Shown: positions 1-10,549 of the stretch, piece after piece
Layout of the letters: the number at the start of each line of letters is the position of its first letter
How positions within the stretch are numbered: the first letter of the stretch is position 1
Origin: Tigriopus japonicus
Taxonomy: Eukaryota; Arthropoda; Copepoda; Harpacticoida; Harpacticidae
Length of the DNA stretch: 64,000 bases
Assembly (NCBI GenBank): GCA_010645155.1
Contig: CM021314.1
Location: 7,646,217-7,710,216, forward strand
Reading direction: 5' to 3'
Notes under the pieces: generated by a model
Seen by the model: the letters and a program-made list of their open reading frames with translations, nothing else
Databases searched by the model: none
What the model was told of the DNA's origin: nothing
Translations under genes and position numbers: made by a program

Positions 1-950
1 AGTTTCGATGACCTGAGTACGACGACTTAGAAGCTCGTGCTTCAATTTCTCAACTGAACACCACACATAGTGAGACATTTACTGCTCGGCTCTTCCCAGT
101 TATGTTCGCAATAACATTTCTCTATTCACGCAATTACGACGGAAATAATTTTGGATTATTCGGTAAGAGCGCTTTGTCAGTTGTATGTTATGTGCAAATT
201 TGTCAAGTTTTTGACCGTAATTAATGATACAACTGTATAGTATTTTAGAGCCTAGTATTTTAAGCCTCTTCTTTCATACTTTGTGAAAGTGAATAACAAG
301 AATATTGAGCGTATTGCCAAAAATATCTTGGGGTGTTCAATATATCAGCACCTTTTGTTCACACCACACCTATATTTAGAGTGGATTTTACGAAGAATAA
401 CCCGTTAACGGGCTTTAATTGAGTCGAACTGGAATCATCCGTACATATTGTTCATCAGTGGTGACGTCGACGCACTACCGATGTTCAATGTGGGCGTTGC
501 TATATATATATCGACGTCATTATCGCCGTAGCAGATATTCTGCTCATCAAACAACATCAACCCAAATAACGTTCCGACATCGGAGGCCTATTGGCGAATC
601 GCCGAATTGCTATCCCGTCACTTTCGGGAATAACTTTGGTCGGACATATTGTGGGAATTTCAGTCACTATGGGACCAATACGTCAACGATATTCTGGACG
701 TTATCAACACGAATGATTATATTCAGATGATTACATTTGGATGGATGACGGAAGAAGATATATTGAAGTTTATGATTATGGTTATGCTATACATATGTTG
801 ATCACACCCTCGGAAATATTGCAAACATTGTGGATTATGTAAGATTTGGTGAGATCAATCCAAGCATTGTTATCCATTCTCTATGCTTGAGGGATCGTCG
901 TGACACATTTCTACTATTCAGACAACATGAATTTTCATTGTGGTCATAAT
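1..950. other. Unassigned sequence upstream of the Gypsy-like gag relic
   Basis: No convincing coding region. By position this is where the 5' LTR and leader of the retrotransposon that follows would lie. I cannot identify LTR ends or a primer binding site, because no second LTR copy is recognisable downstream. A short open frame at 419-730 has no family resemblance and I treat it as chance. Confidence 0.3.
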
Positions 951-2474
951 GGCAGATGATAAAAAGTTTATATCAAGTGCTCGTCGAATCAGAGGACAAT
1001 TTTGTCGCATTGCTAAGAACATGGTTATTGGCATGAAAAAAAAGTGTCGAATTTGAGTAACATGTGTGACACTACTACCTTATCTGATGTGATTGGCCTA
1101 GAATCTGAATTGGGTCCAGTTGAAGAATATGTACAAAAATATGGGTCGGCAGTGTCTGAATGTCTTGATTTGGAAGAGATTGATGAAGATCAGATTGAAA
1201 ATGATGACAATTTTCTCCTTCATTGAACGTTGCTTAATGACCTATCGGGCATTCGACCTGCATTACGAGCCTTTCGTGTGTTTGTTGAAAATCCGAATCA
1301 ACACCACTCGAGTCAGTACACGGAACAATCAAATTTTCGAACCGAATCAATACGGCCCTAAAACCAGATGAACTTCGAGCTGATGGATCTTTGGCAGATT
1401 TCAAAGTGTGGAGAACCAATTTCGAGGATTATTTCATGTCAAATCGAATGGATAAATTTCCTCATCGGGAGCAGCGTGCATACTTGGGAGGATGTCTTGA
1501 TGTCAAAACCATTCAGATAATGGAGCAGTTACTTGATGTGACGGAGATGATGGAGGTCAACAATGTTTTGGAAATTCTTCAACGACATTTTGAGGACAGT
1601 TTATCCGTAATGACTCGTCGAGTTGCTTTTCAGAGATGCGTTCAGAGGCCTGGAGAGTTGTTTTGAGTTTTTCGTTCGACTTAAGTTGTTAGGCAGTAAT
1701 GCTGAACTCAACAATGTGTCGTATGAGGACCAATTGGCTACCCACATTGTAGTATCAGTGCGGGACAAGAAACTACAAAAAGATCTTCTTAAAATTGTGG
1801 ATCCTGACCTATCGAAAATGAAAACTAAATGTTTAGCTTGAGAGACCGCCGAACCTAATCAATAGTGATGGACCGAAAGCGCTTTCGGCCGAAATTACGG
1901 TCGAAATTTCGGTTTCAGTTTCGGTTATGTCTACCGAAACCGAAAGCAGACAAGCACTATAAAGGATGGAGTTTGACAACAAAATCGAAAAAAAAATCGT
2001 CCAAAAACCTCTGAAATATAAGTTTCCCGATTTTTCAAAATTTGCGACTACCCAACATCAAACACACGAGCAATTTGATTTTTAAGGTGTATTTTGGATT
2101 TATACAATTTTGTAGTCAGCTGCTTTCGGTTTCGGTTAAGCCCTCTTTCGGCCGAAACTTTCGGTTTCGGTTATGAGCCCTTTCGGTCCATCACTACTAA
2201 TCAACAAATGCGTCGAGGGGATGGCGAAACAAGCAAATTAAATAAAACCACAACGGTACGAAGCAGATCTCGAGGAAGATTTAAAAGTCGTGATCCATCG
2301 AAAGGGCCAAAGCCAAAAATGAATGAGTCGACTAAGTGCAATTATTGTGGACGGAAGCAACACGCACGTGAAGATTGTCCAACAAAGGACAAAACTTGTC
2401 ATGGCTGTGGCAAATTGGGCCATGTAAGACCGATGTGCACTGTTAAAACTCAATCAAAGATAAAAATCGAATGA
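951..2474 (+). pseudogene. Degenerate gag of a Ty3/Gypsy-like retrotransposon
   Basis: Structural gene of an LTR retrotransposon, whose product would form the particle and bind RNA. An ATG at 951 opens a short frame rich in Lys and Arg. Coding similarity then passes through several frames (about 1044-1226, 1391-1666, 1623-1841), showing multiple frameshifts, and an in-frame TGA lies at 1839-1841. The C-terminal part (2205-2474) has two CCHC zinc knuckles, CNYCGRKQHAREDC and CHGCGKLGHVRPMC, the nucleocapsid signature. A MITE sits inside at 1863-2196, and removing it with one target duplication joins the two sides in the same frame. The gene is dead. Family-level identification rests on the knuckles and on the pol region immediately downstream. 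Confidence 0.8.
1863..2196. mobile_element. hAT-like MITE (334 bp) inside gag
   Basis: The terminal inverted repeats are perfect over 17 bp, beginning TAGTGATGGACCGAAAG. The element is flanked by an exact 8-bp target duplication, CTAATCAA, at 1855-1862 and 2197-2204. An 8-bp duplication with TAGxG termini is typical of the hAT superfamily. There is no coding capacity, and the interior is rich in variants of a CGAAA/TTTCGG motif. The gag reading frame continues across the site once the element and one duplication are removed, so the insertion came after the retrotransposon. Confidence 0.92.
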
Positions 2475-2500
2475 AAAGGGCGTTGTAAAAAACCAATGCG

Positions 2501-2959
2501 GTGCACATTTGTATGGCCAAGAACCATATTGGGAGATCGACTCTGTTAGCTCCTGTTACGTTTCATTTAAATTCAGGAGTAAGAGTTCGTTTAGACGTAT
2601 TACCGAACACCGGTGCAACGGATTCAATTGTTTCTTCTTCAATAGTCCAAAAATATCGGATTCGTATTGATAAATCCCGAAAGTGTCGAATATTTAGGGC
2701 AAATGGCAGTGAAATGAAGTGTCATGGTGTGGTTGAGATTAAACGTGAATGGGGTGAATATACAACTCTTATTAATGCTTTTGTATCTCCAGATACCCAT
2801 GAATTTATACTTTCATGGCATGATATGATGTCACTTGGAATGATTCCTATGACATTCCCGGATCCGGTTCCATTACATGAACATGTTTGTAAAGGTACGA
2901 AGGCAGTTCAGTTCGACGGCCTAAGGATTTGGAGGATCCGGATGAGTCTCGCAATGTGA
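2501..2959 (+). pseudogene. Retropepsin-like protease segment of Gypsy-like pol, catalytic Asp replaced
   Basis: The segment matches the aspartic protease at the start of Gypsy pol: a hydrophobic strand, then LPNTGATDSIV, then a GTG/NGS region and a C-terminal ILSWHDM motif (ILGxD-like). In active proteases the motif reads D-T/S-G; here codon 2606-2608 is AAC (Asn) where GAC would give Asp. The frame stops at 2957-2959 before RT, so a frameshift separates the two domains. It lies directly after gag and before RT, the normal Gypsy order. The Asn predicts no activity even if it were translated. Confidence 0.75.
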
Positions 2960-2995
2960 GATGGAAGGAACAAATAAATTAAAAGTTATGAGGAT

Positions 2996-5459
2996 GTGTT
3001 TGATTCCACCACTTCGTTTAAGGCCATGAAAGGACCACCGATGCATATCCATTTGAGGGATATGGGGGATTGGAAACCAAGTCATTGTACTACTGCTATA
3101 GCAATACCATATGCAGGGGAAGAAAAGGCCAAAAAGGAATTGGATTTCATGGATAGTATGGGAGTAACAGAGGATGCAGATGGCCCCTCAGATTGGGTCT
3201 CGCCATTTTTGGTTGTACCAAAACCGAACGGAGGAGTTCGATTGATGATTGATTTCCGTGGCTTGAACAAAATTGTTCAACGTCCAAATCATCCTTTTCC
3301 AAGACCCAAAGAGATAACCTCGTCAATTCCTGCATCGGCAAAGTGGTTTGCGACTTTAGACACCACTAAAGGCTACTGGCAGATCCCTCTGGACGAGGAA
3401 AGTAATAAACTTATGACTAGAGACAGGAAGTTAAGACGAATAAAACTGCCAAATTAGACGAAAAAAGACGAAAAAAATTGCCCGATTAGACGAAAAAAGA
3501 CGAAATACCCTGACAGATACGACAAAAAAAGACGAAAAAACCTGACAAATATGACAAAAAAGACGAAAAAACCTGACAAATACGACAAAAAAGACGAAAA
3601 AACCTGACGAATACGCGCAAAAAAGACTAATGAAAATGAATTGCCTGTAAAGAGGATTAAAACAGCTGCCCATAATGTAGACAAAATGTGTGGTCCAATT
3701 GAGGGGAAACAGCTGCACCCTTGTGCAAAACGGCAAAATCTACAAAGTTAACAAACGGAAAAGTGCCGAATAAGCAAGAAATGGTCAGTGGAACATAAAA
3801 TTTAAAAAAAAAAAACAAGAGCTCAAAACCGCCCTAATTTCAACGTTTTCAATAGAGCAATATTTAGAAGCAGATTTGCTGACATTAATTCTTCGAATAG
3901 TCAGATAGGCTTTTCAATCCAATTTCCTTTCTTTGTGTCAGGAAACTCTACAAGTTAAAATGTAAGTGTGGATCATATATTGTTGCCCAAGTTTTGGCGT
4001 TGAACTTTTTTAAAAGTGTCTATTTGATTACAAATTTGAGAAAAAAGCTTCAAATCTAAGAAAAGTTCCAATTTTTGACTAATTAGACGTAAACATTTGA
4101 GTGAAATTGCCGGATTAGACGAAAAAAGACGAATAAAATCCAAATTAGACGAATAAATTTGTCGCGACGAATAAGGGTAAAAAAGACAAATAAAGACGAA
4201 AAAAGACGAATAAGTTTATTCGTCTTAAGTTCCTGTCCCTACTTATGACATTCATGATAAAATGGGGCAGAAAACGATTCGCTAGAGCACCAATGGGACT
4301 GGCTTCTTCCGGAGACGAATATTGTCTTCGGGGAGATCGTGCTCTTGAAGGAATTCCCAACATTAAAAAAGTGGTTGATGATATTCTTTGTTATGTCGAT
4401 ACCTTTAAAGATTTGATTGAAACAATCCAGTGTGTTTTGGACCGCTGTAGAGAACATCAGATCACACTCGCACCTCATAAATTTGTAGTTGGATCGGAGG
4501 TGGAATTTGTTGTATTTTTGATTGGTCGCAATGGGATTCGGGCTGATCCGTCGAAAGTAGAAGCAATTTCCGAGTTTCCAAAGCCCATGAATATCACCGA
4601 TCTAAGAAGTTTTTTTGGAATGATGAATCAATTATCGGCGTTTTCTCCCAAAATTGCGACGGTCTCAGCACCACTACGTGGATTATTATCCACCAAAGTC
4701 CACTTCCAATGGCTGGAGGAGCGTCTAGAAGCTTTCGAACAAGCAAAAAGAGAATTGTCCTCACCAACAGTGCTTTCTCACTATGATCCAAAACTTCCGA
4801 CAAAACTATTGACGGATGTTTCACGTCTACATAGTTTAGGTTATGTCTTGCTTCAGGAACATTCTGAGGGCTGGAAATTGGTTCAATGTGGCTCCAGGTA
4901 TCTCTCAGATACTGAGACACGATACGCCACTTGCGAAATTGAACTTTTGGCTGTACAATGGTCGGTACATAAGTGCAAAAAGTATCTATTGGGACGAGAG
5001 AGTTTTGTGGTCGTCACAGATCATAAACCCTTGTTGGGTATAATCAAGGGGACAAATTTGGATGCTAATCAAAATCCAAGACTACAACGACTTGTAGAAA
5101 AACTTTCCCCATTTGTATTCCTTATGGAAAGGGTGAAAGGTGAAACACATGGCATAGCCAATGCATTGAGTCGAGCTCCAGTAAAGGGACCCGAGGAAGA
5201 TCCTGAATTCGAGTCTCACGAAATCATTGTTGCCCAATTATCAGTTATCAATGAAGGAGATTCTATGGTATACATTCCACAAAATGCCGGATTCTTATGC
5301 CGCGAGGCTTTACAAGATGAATCATGTATACAATTCTATGAGGCTATTCGCACAAACAAATCTCTAGAACAACTCGCTTTTAACCATCCTGGTCATTTAT
5401 TTCGAAAAGAATGGGACAGATTAAGTATTGATGATAGTGGACTTGTCCTGATAGATTAA
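2996..5459 (+). pseudogene. Reverse transcriptase and RNase H of Gypsy-like pol, split by a MITE
   Basis: The RT N-terminal half (2996-3417) has the WVSPFLVVPKPNGGVRL and DFRGLN motifs, the latter a fingers/palm signature. The C-terminal half (4242-5459) has RAPMGLASSGDEY, the VVDD active-site box near 4371 and the thumb-connection region. An RNase H domain follows, with LLTDVS, CEIELLAVQW and TDHKPL. The final RNase H motif reads IANALSR instead of the usual IADALSR (codon 5160-5162 AAT), so the fourth acidic residue is lost. A MITE at 3418-4241 splits RT exactly. The frame ends with TAA at 5457-5459, where the integrase zinc-binding region should begin, and no integrase follows. The element is therefore 3'-truncated and dead. 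Confidence 0.9.
3418..4241. mobile_element. hAT-like MITE (824 bp) inside RT
   Basis: The 27-bp inverted ends (3418-3444 and 4215-4241) begin TAGRGACAGGAA and differ at two positions. An exact 8-bp duplication, CTTATGAC, flanks the element (3410-3417, 4242-4249). Removing the insert and one duplication restores the RT frame. The interior is non-coding, and both ends are dominated by degenerate repeats of the units GACGAAAAAA and GACGAATAAA, which echo the inner part of the terminal repeat. The ORFs on the minus strand here are artefacts of that repeat. Confidence 0.92.
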
Positions 5460-6550
5460 ACCCGTATGGTCGTATCTACAGGGTGACACATACATCTTTG
5501 CCTGTTGGCAATCATGACAAAGTCACATATTTTTGCCTTACTAATTGCAAATGAAGAAGGTTTGCAAAATGAGATAGATATGTTTATCAATCATTTATAA
5601 ACTACTTTTATATTATACACATTTTTGTCACGCTATAGGAAAGCATCAAAATGAATTGATTCCCGTAGGCTCTTTTTTTGGTAAAAGTTGATGTGTCCAT
5701 GATTTGAGAAGTGCCCAAAGGACGATATACAACTGCCCTTTTGTGCTTGGTTTCCATGGATTCAAATTTAGATGATGGTTTCATGATAGTAAAAAGAGCA
5801 AATTAGGTTTTATAACATGATGTGAATTCTGTTTGAGTTGGGTTATATGAGTGTTGGAAAAATCCAATGGATGTTTTCAGTTGTCTGGATGCAATTTAGG
5901 TCTTTGGGGCCTTTAGAAGACATTTGCACCGACTAATTTTGCTAAACTATGTCATCATCAGGGTTCAGGTCGATGTCTCTTGGTCCTATCAAATTTTGAG
6001 ACATTTTTCTTGTCAGCTTGTGAATCTATTCAATCTGTTTTGGAACCATTACCTTTCTTCTCCTCGCCATAATGAAACGTCTCATATTTCAAGGGTAGTT
6101 AATGTGACTCTAGTCAGGGATAACCTATATAATAGTACTGGATACGAACTCGCGGAATTTCCTAACTCGCAACCTCACACGGATGAGGCCGAGAGTTCGT
6201 AAACAAGAAGTACAAACGGCCATGTTGGGAGCGGAAAATCAAACTGAAATCGACCAAGAGTCCAAAAGATAGTGCGCCAATCGAGGTTTTCTGTGTTTCA
6301 AGCGGGTCCAGCCAAGTCCTAGCCTTGGTAAAGGTCAACCCCACGCCCCAAAATCAGTCTGATGTGGGTGTTTCGAAGACATTAAGTTCAGCCAATAACG
6401 AGTGAATGAAATAGTGAATGAATGAATGACCACATCATGGAGTGCGAGTGAACCCCCACAAGGTGTTTTTTCTACAAGATGACGATCAAAGTGATCAAAT
6501 TAAATCTGATGATGACTAGGTTACCTGCTAAAACCTTCGGAAGTGATAGA
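5460..6550. other. No recognisable gene
   Basis: The sequence downstream of the truncated pol frame reads a few codons like the start of an integrase linker and then loses all similarity near 5490. The rest has short frames with no family resemblance. No LTR, transposase or RNA gene was recognised. Confidence 0.4.
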
Positions 6551-6559
6551 CCTAACTAA

Positions 6560-7115
6560 AGCAAAAAGAACAAATATGGACCGGAATCCGAGCCCAAATT
6601 CCTCTTTTCCGCAAAAGGATTAAGAACACACTCTCCCACGGACCAAAACAGGGAGTTTCTTTATGCTCATCCATTACAAAACTTGAACAACTTAAGAATA
6701 TCTTACCATTCCTTGAATTATCAACAACAAAATAGCGGGGTTTTCCGAGCTTATCTATTATCCGATTTGAACGTCTTATTAATATCTTTGAACTTACAAT
6801 TGAACCCATCCATGTATTATCCTGAACTTAACTAACACATGCCAAACTTTGTATGAAATCAAGTTTGTTTTAGGTTGTGTCACCTTGGCATTGTTCTATA
6901 AATGATGGTCCATCCTCGAATTTCTTTTATTATATGGTTGTGTCTTTTAGTTCAGGATAATTCAAGGACAGGTAAGATATTCTTAGGTTGTTCAAGTTGT
7001 CTAATGGATGAGCGCGATAAAAATCCCAGTTTTGATCCGGAGGAGAGTTTCTGGGGTAAATTTGATTCCTTTCCAAGAGGAATCTGCGTTCGCATTACGG
7101 TCCACATGGAACAAA
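6560..7115. repeat. Diverged inverted repeat with about 165-bp arms
   Basis: The plus-strand segment from about 6956 (GATAATTCAAGGA) to 7115 resembles the reverse complement of about 6560-6725. Shared blocks include GGTAAGATATTCTTA, GTTGTTCAAG and TAATGGATGAGC. The arms differ by many substitutions and some indels, with about 230 bp between them. Translations of the two arms also resemble each other (GKIFLxCSSxxMDE), but neither frame looks like a known domain. This may be an old palindromic element or two inverted copies of a repeat. Confidence 0.6.
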
Positions 7116-7579
7116 GAAAGAAGAAGTCCTCAGTGTCAAGAATTCGATCAAATGAAGAACAAATTAAGATGACTTCGAAACATATCAGGTGTGCCTACTA
7201 GCAATGGATGGGCTCAATATTTTGATTTGCCCTTCGACTCAGTCTGCCAAAATTGGTGATCTGACAGTCTAACCCGGATTACATGGACCCTCTCAAAGTC
7301 TTGAGAATGAAATGCTTCCACCAAGATTGAATTGTGTGGATTTTTTGACTCAATTTGATTGTTAATTCCTGGACAAAGGGTTCTAAGAACTAACAAGATC
7401 AAATCAAACCCTATTAAGCACGTAGAGCCTATCCCTGCAATCAAAAGACATGATCCTCAGGCCCTGAAGGACCCTTGGCCCCAGTCCTGCGTGGTCCTGA
7501 CCTTCTTGAGCCCCAAGACTTGAAACATTTTCAATTAAATCCACAATCCAGGATTTAATCCTCATGTTTTTCACTTATT

Positions 7580-7801
7580 TTGTCTCAAGGACGTCGTGAT
7601 TGCCTTTGCTCCAATTCCAATCCGGATCAGATGGCTGATCTGATCCAGAACCATCAAAAGTGCCCTTCAATAGTTACAGCCAACAACATCTCCGACTTGG
7701 ACTCCATCTTGTTTCAAAATGAGACTATTCTCATTCCTTCATTTTCCTATAGAAATGGTTCCTGCGTCGTGGAGGTGTTGAAGAGGATGGAAGAGGAGTA
7801 A
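7580..7801 (+). CDS. Possible terminal exon of an unknown secreted protein
   Basis: I do not recognise this family. The frame is open from a good acceptor-like site (TTTTGTCTCAAG, ending near 7587) to a TAA at 7799-7801, giving about 70 residues. It has three Cys and three N-glycosylation sequons (NIS, NET, NGS). AATAAA-type signals follow near 8002 and 8072. No start codon or upstream exon is evident. The sequence has ordinary coding character rather than low complexity, and sequons with Cys suggest an extracellular product. It could equally be a chance open frame. Confidence 0.28.
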   Translation: MSQGRRDCLCSNSNPDQMADLIQNHQKCPSIVTANNISDLDSILFQNETILIPSFSYRNGSCVVEVLKRMEEE

Positions 7802-8732
7802 CCCTCCAGATATCACCACAGATACTTCTATTTAGCATTGTTTCACAGAAGTTGGACTAATGGGTGAAGCAAGATTCCATCTATGTATTTTCCTGATTGT
7901 TAAGAGGACTAAAATCCTTTGGAGAGCTGAATGTCAAACGTTCATAAGACGAGTAAAAGGAGTGCTGGGACCTCTAAAATCAAGGTGAAGAACAATTAGT
8001 CAATAAATATTAACACAAAAAGTTTGACTGAATTCTTTCAAGATGCATGTTCAACAGTTTTACTCGTTAATAAGGAATAAATGACATTGTGTCAAAATAT
8101 AGCCTCGGCCTCATACCATTTTTTCAGGTTAGGTTAGGTCATAAGTAAGAGCCAGTGCCAAACGGGTTTTATGAAAACAATTTCTTCAATTCAAGCTGAG
8201 TTCGGCTAGTGATGTGATTTGAACCAGGAGTGCTGCCAGTTTTGACTCGGAAGTCTATCGCTGCTAAAAAGGGCAAGTTGTATAGAACTTCTCTAAAAGA
8301 CCTAAACAGGGACCAATTTGGCAACACTCGAACTAGTTCGATATCGAGTTCCATCAATATTAAAAGTTATAAAAATGGATTTCGAGTTGGCAGTGCTGCC
8401 ATATTTTATGGTAGATAAGGTCTATTGCCTGTTGAAAAGTTTGCCTGTCAGATTTTGATCCTAAAAACCAAAATGGCAAAACTCTGCCAAAAATCCAACT
8501 CGAAACACATCAGTAAGTTCGGCAGGTTCGGCATCATCCAGTATATTTTCGCGGAACTTTCCTCAAAATATCTCTCAAATATGCATTATAGACGAAAACA
8601 TCATGAACATTGAATTTCCCGTCTTAATCTTTGGTTGTTCTGTAGACGTATCCACTTTGCTCGTCCAAACACTACTGATGTGTTTCGAGTTCAAAAAGAT
8701 TTCCCAATTTCTGTTCTTACGTGTCCAGTTTA
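7802..8732. other. No recognisable gene
   Basis: Only short unconnected open frames. A short TTAGG-type run (GGTTAGGTTAGG) lies near 8128; this motif is common in arthropod DNA and too short to be telomeric. Confidence 0.4.
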
Positions 8733-9290
8733 CAGGGTTAGGCAGAATTAGTGAAACATGGAAATTGTGAAATAACTCTTTACCAACAAGGTTAAAAGGC
8801 AAGGATTGTTGTAAGAAGTTGGTTCGCATACAACATACTATAATATTATGGAATATTATTTGTCATGTACCCCTCTGAGCCAAACCACCCCCCTGAACGT
8901 CTTGATGTCAATGTTACAACTAGCACGCACCTATTCCTCCTCCTTGGTTATCATCCCATGCCGCTTCAACTATAACCAAAAGTGGTCCTTGTTACCCTTC
9001 TTAGCCTTTTCAAGATCTAACCATAAGTAATGGGGACAAATTTTAGTCTTTAGCCATTTTGTTCATGGATCAAGCCGGATTTCATAAAATCTTAAAGGTT
9101 AATGCGGACCAATAAAAGAATTGACCAATGCGGGAGTCCTCACCCTCTTTTTGCCACCTTGTCCAGGGTTCCATGACAATATTCCTGTATCCTGTCATGG
9201 TTTTTAACCTTTCATTTGAAAATGTGGCTCACACCAAGGGCCTTAATCATGATCTTGAATCTAATGTTTCCCTAATTCTGCCTAACCCTG
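8733..9290. mobile_element. Tc1/mariner-like MITE (558 bp)
   Basis: The inverted ends read CAGGGTTAGGCAGAATTAG, with about 27 of 28 positions matching, and both abut a TA dinucleotide (8731-8732 and 9291-9292). The TA duplication and CAGGG terminus are typical of the Tc1/mariner superfamily. No transposase is encoded. Confidence 0.85.
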
Positions 9291-9292
9291 TA

Positions 9293-10549
9293 TAGTGAGA
9301 AGTTCAAAATGGATTGAACTTTTGTGTCAGGGTGCAATGTTTGGCCCTGTATTAGTACGGCGACCTTGGAGACTTATGTTCTGTGACCAACCAGTCAGCT
9401 GTTCGTTAACGGACCGTTTAGGCCTTGGTCGCTTTTTTAGTTTTTAGTCCTTACATGGGGACAAGGTAATGGAAGTCTTACTGGCAAACCTGAGATGGGG
9501 TACATCTGTTTAAAATTGCTTGCAAGCTTTCAAGCACACCTTAAAACTGTTGTTTGACCCAAACTCCTTTTCAAGCTGCGGATTCTTCCCATTAGTAATA
9601 TTTTGGTCTGAATTTTCAGAGAATCGCATATCAGACACGCAATTGTTTTCACAGCTGGAACAATACTTTATGAAGGAAATATATCAACATTATTAACAGC
9701 TTATGCATAATGAAACTGTGGGAGGGATTTTCATCGATCAACATTTTGGAAGATTTTATTTCCAATTCTTTACCAGGCGCAGCAGAGAAACTCCCTTTTT
9801 AAATGGCTTTAGTTTGCTAGTTGGACTTTGAATGTTTTCATTTTTTTAAAATTTATTGCAAACGAAAATTTGATGCCTTTAAGATTGCATTTCATTTCCA
9901 AAGAGTTGTCATTTAGTTTTTATTATTCATGCAGCAGTTCAACATCCAAAGATATGTACTCAGTATCAAACATCACGTTTTTGCAAGAGATACTTGCAAA
10001 TCTTACTTGGTTGGCGATATCATTGGTTTTCAAAATCCAATTTTTCTGTGTTTGTGACTCTGACTTTTATCTTCCTTCCGAAATTTGGGTAAAATAAAAA
10101 ATAAGGCAACATAAAGGGAATAAAGCCATATGTATCTTGCGAATTGTTATCTGTCGCATCTTGTTGAGCTTTGTACATTTTTTGTGTGTTCAACCATTTC
10201 CGAGTTACAGCCCTGTCCTGTTTTTCTGTTTCTCTTTTTTATGCATCCCCCTGTAGAAATCTTAAGGTTGAAAACCACTGTTAATTGAGAGGGTCAAAAA
10301 TTGCCTATAATGTCCAATGATAGAAATATTGCAATAAAGATTTTATGTTAGGCGTTATAGGGGGCTTTTATTCATGATAATAAAAGTAAGTAATTCCTCC
10401 ACATTGAATACGGCATGATGAATCACACAGTGCAATCTTTTATTGAAAAAATTACTGCATATGATCAAATTTGAAAATCTAGAAACAACGTTTACAACGT
10501 TTTATCTCTCCTGATTAGTTTAGGTTAGGTTTCATTGTCTGGTATCTCC
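9293..10549. other. No recognisable gene
   Basis: AT-rich sequence with only short frames and no transposon ends that I could pair. It lies downstream of gene A (minus strand) and may include that gene's 3' UTR near its right edge. Confidence 0.4.

Noticed and set aside
1044..1226. Independent small acidic protein
   Set aside because: It lies in the gag region of the retrotransposon between frameshifts and is best read as part of the decayed gag.
3431..3736. Phe-rich minus-strand frames
   Set aside because: Translation of the degenerate GACGAAAAAA repeats of the MITE at 3418-4241.
8125..8142. TTAGG repeats as a telomere or interstitial telomeric array
   Set aside because: Only two to three units, and similar short runs occur elsewhere (10522, 21057).
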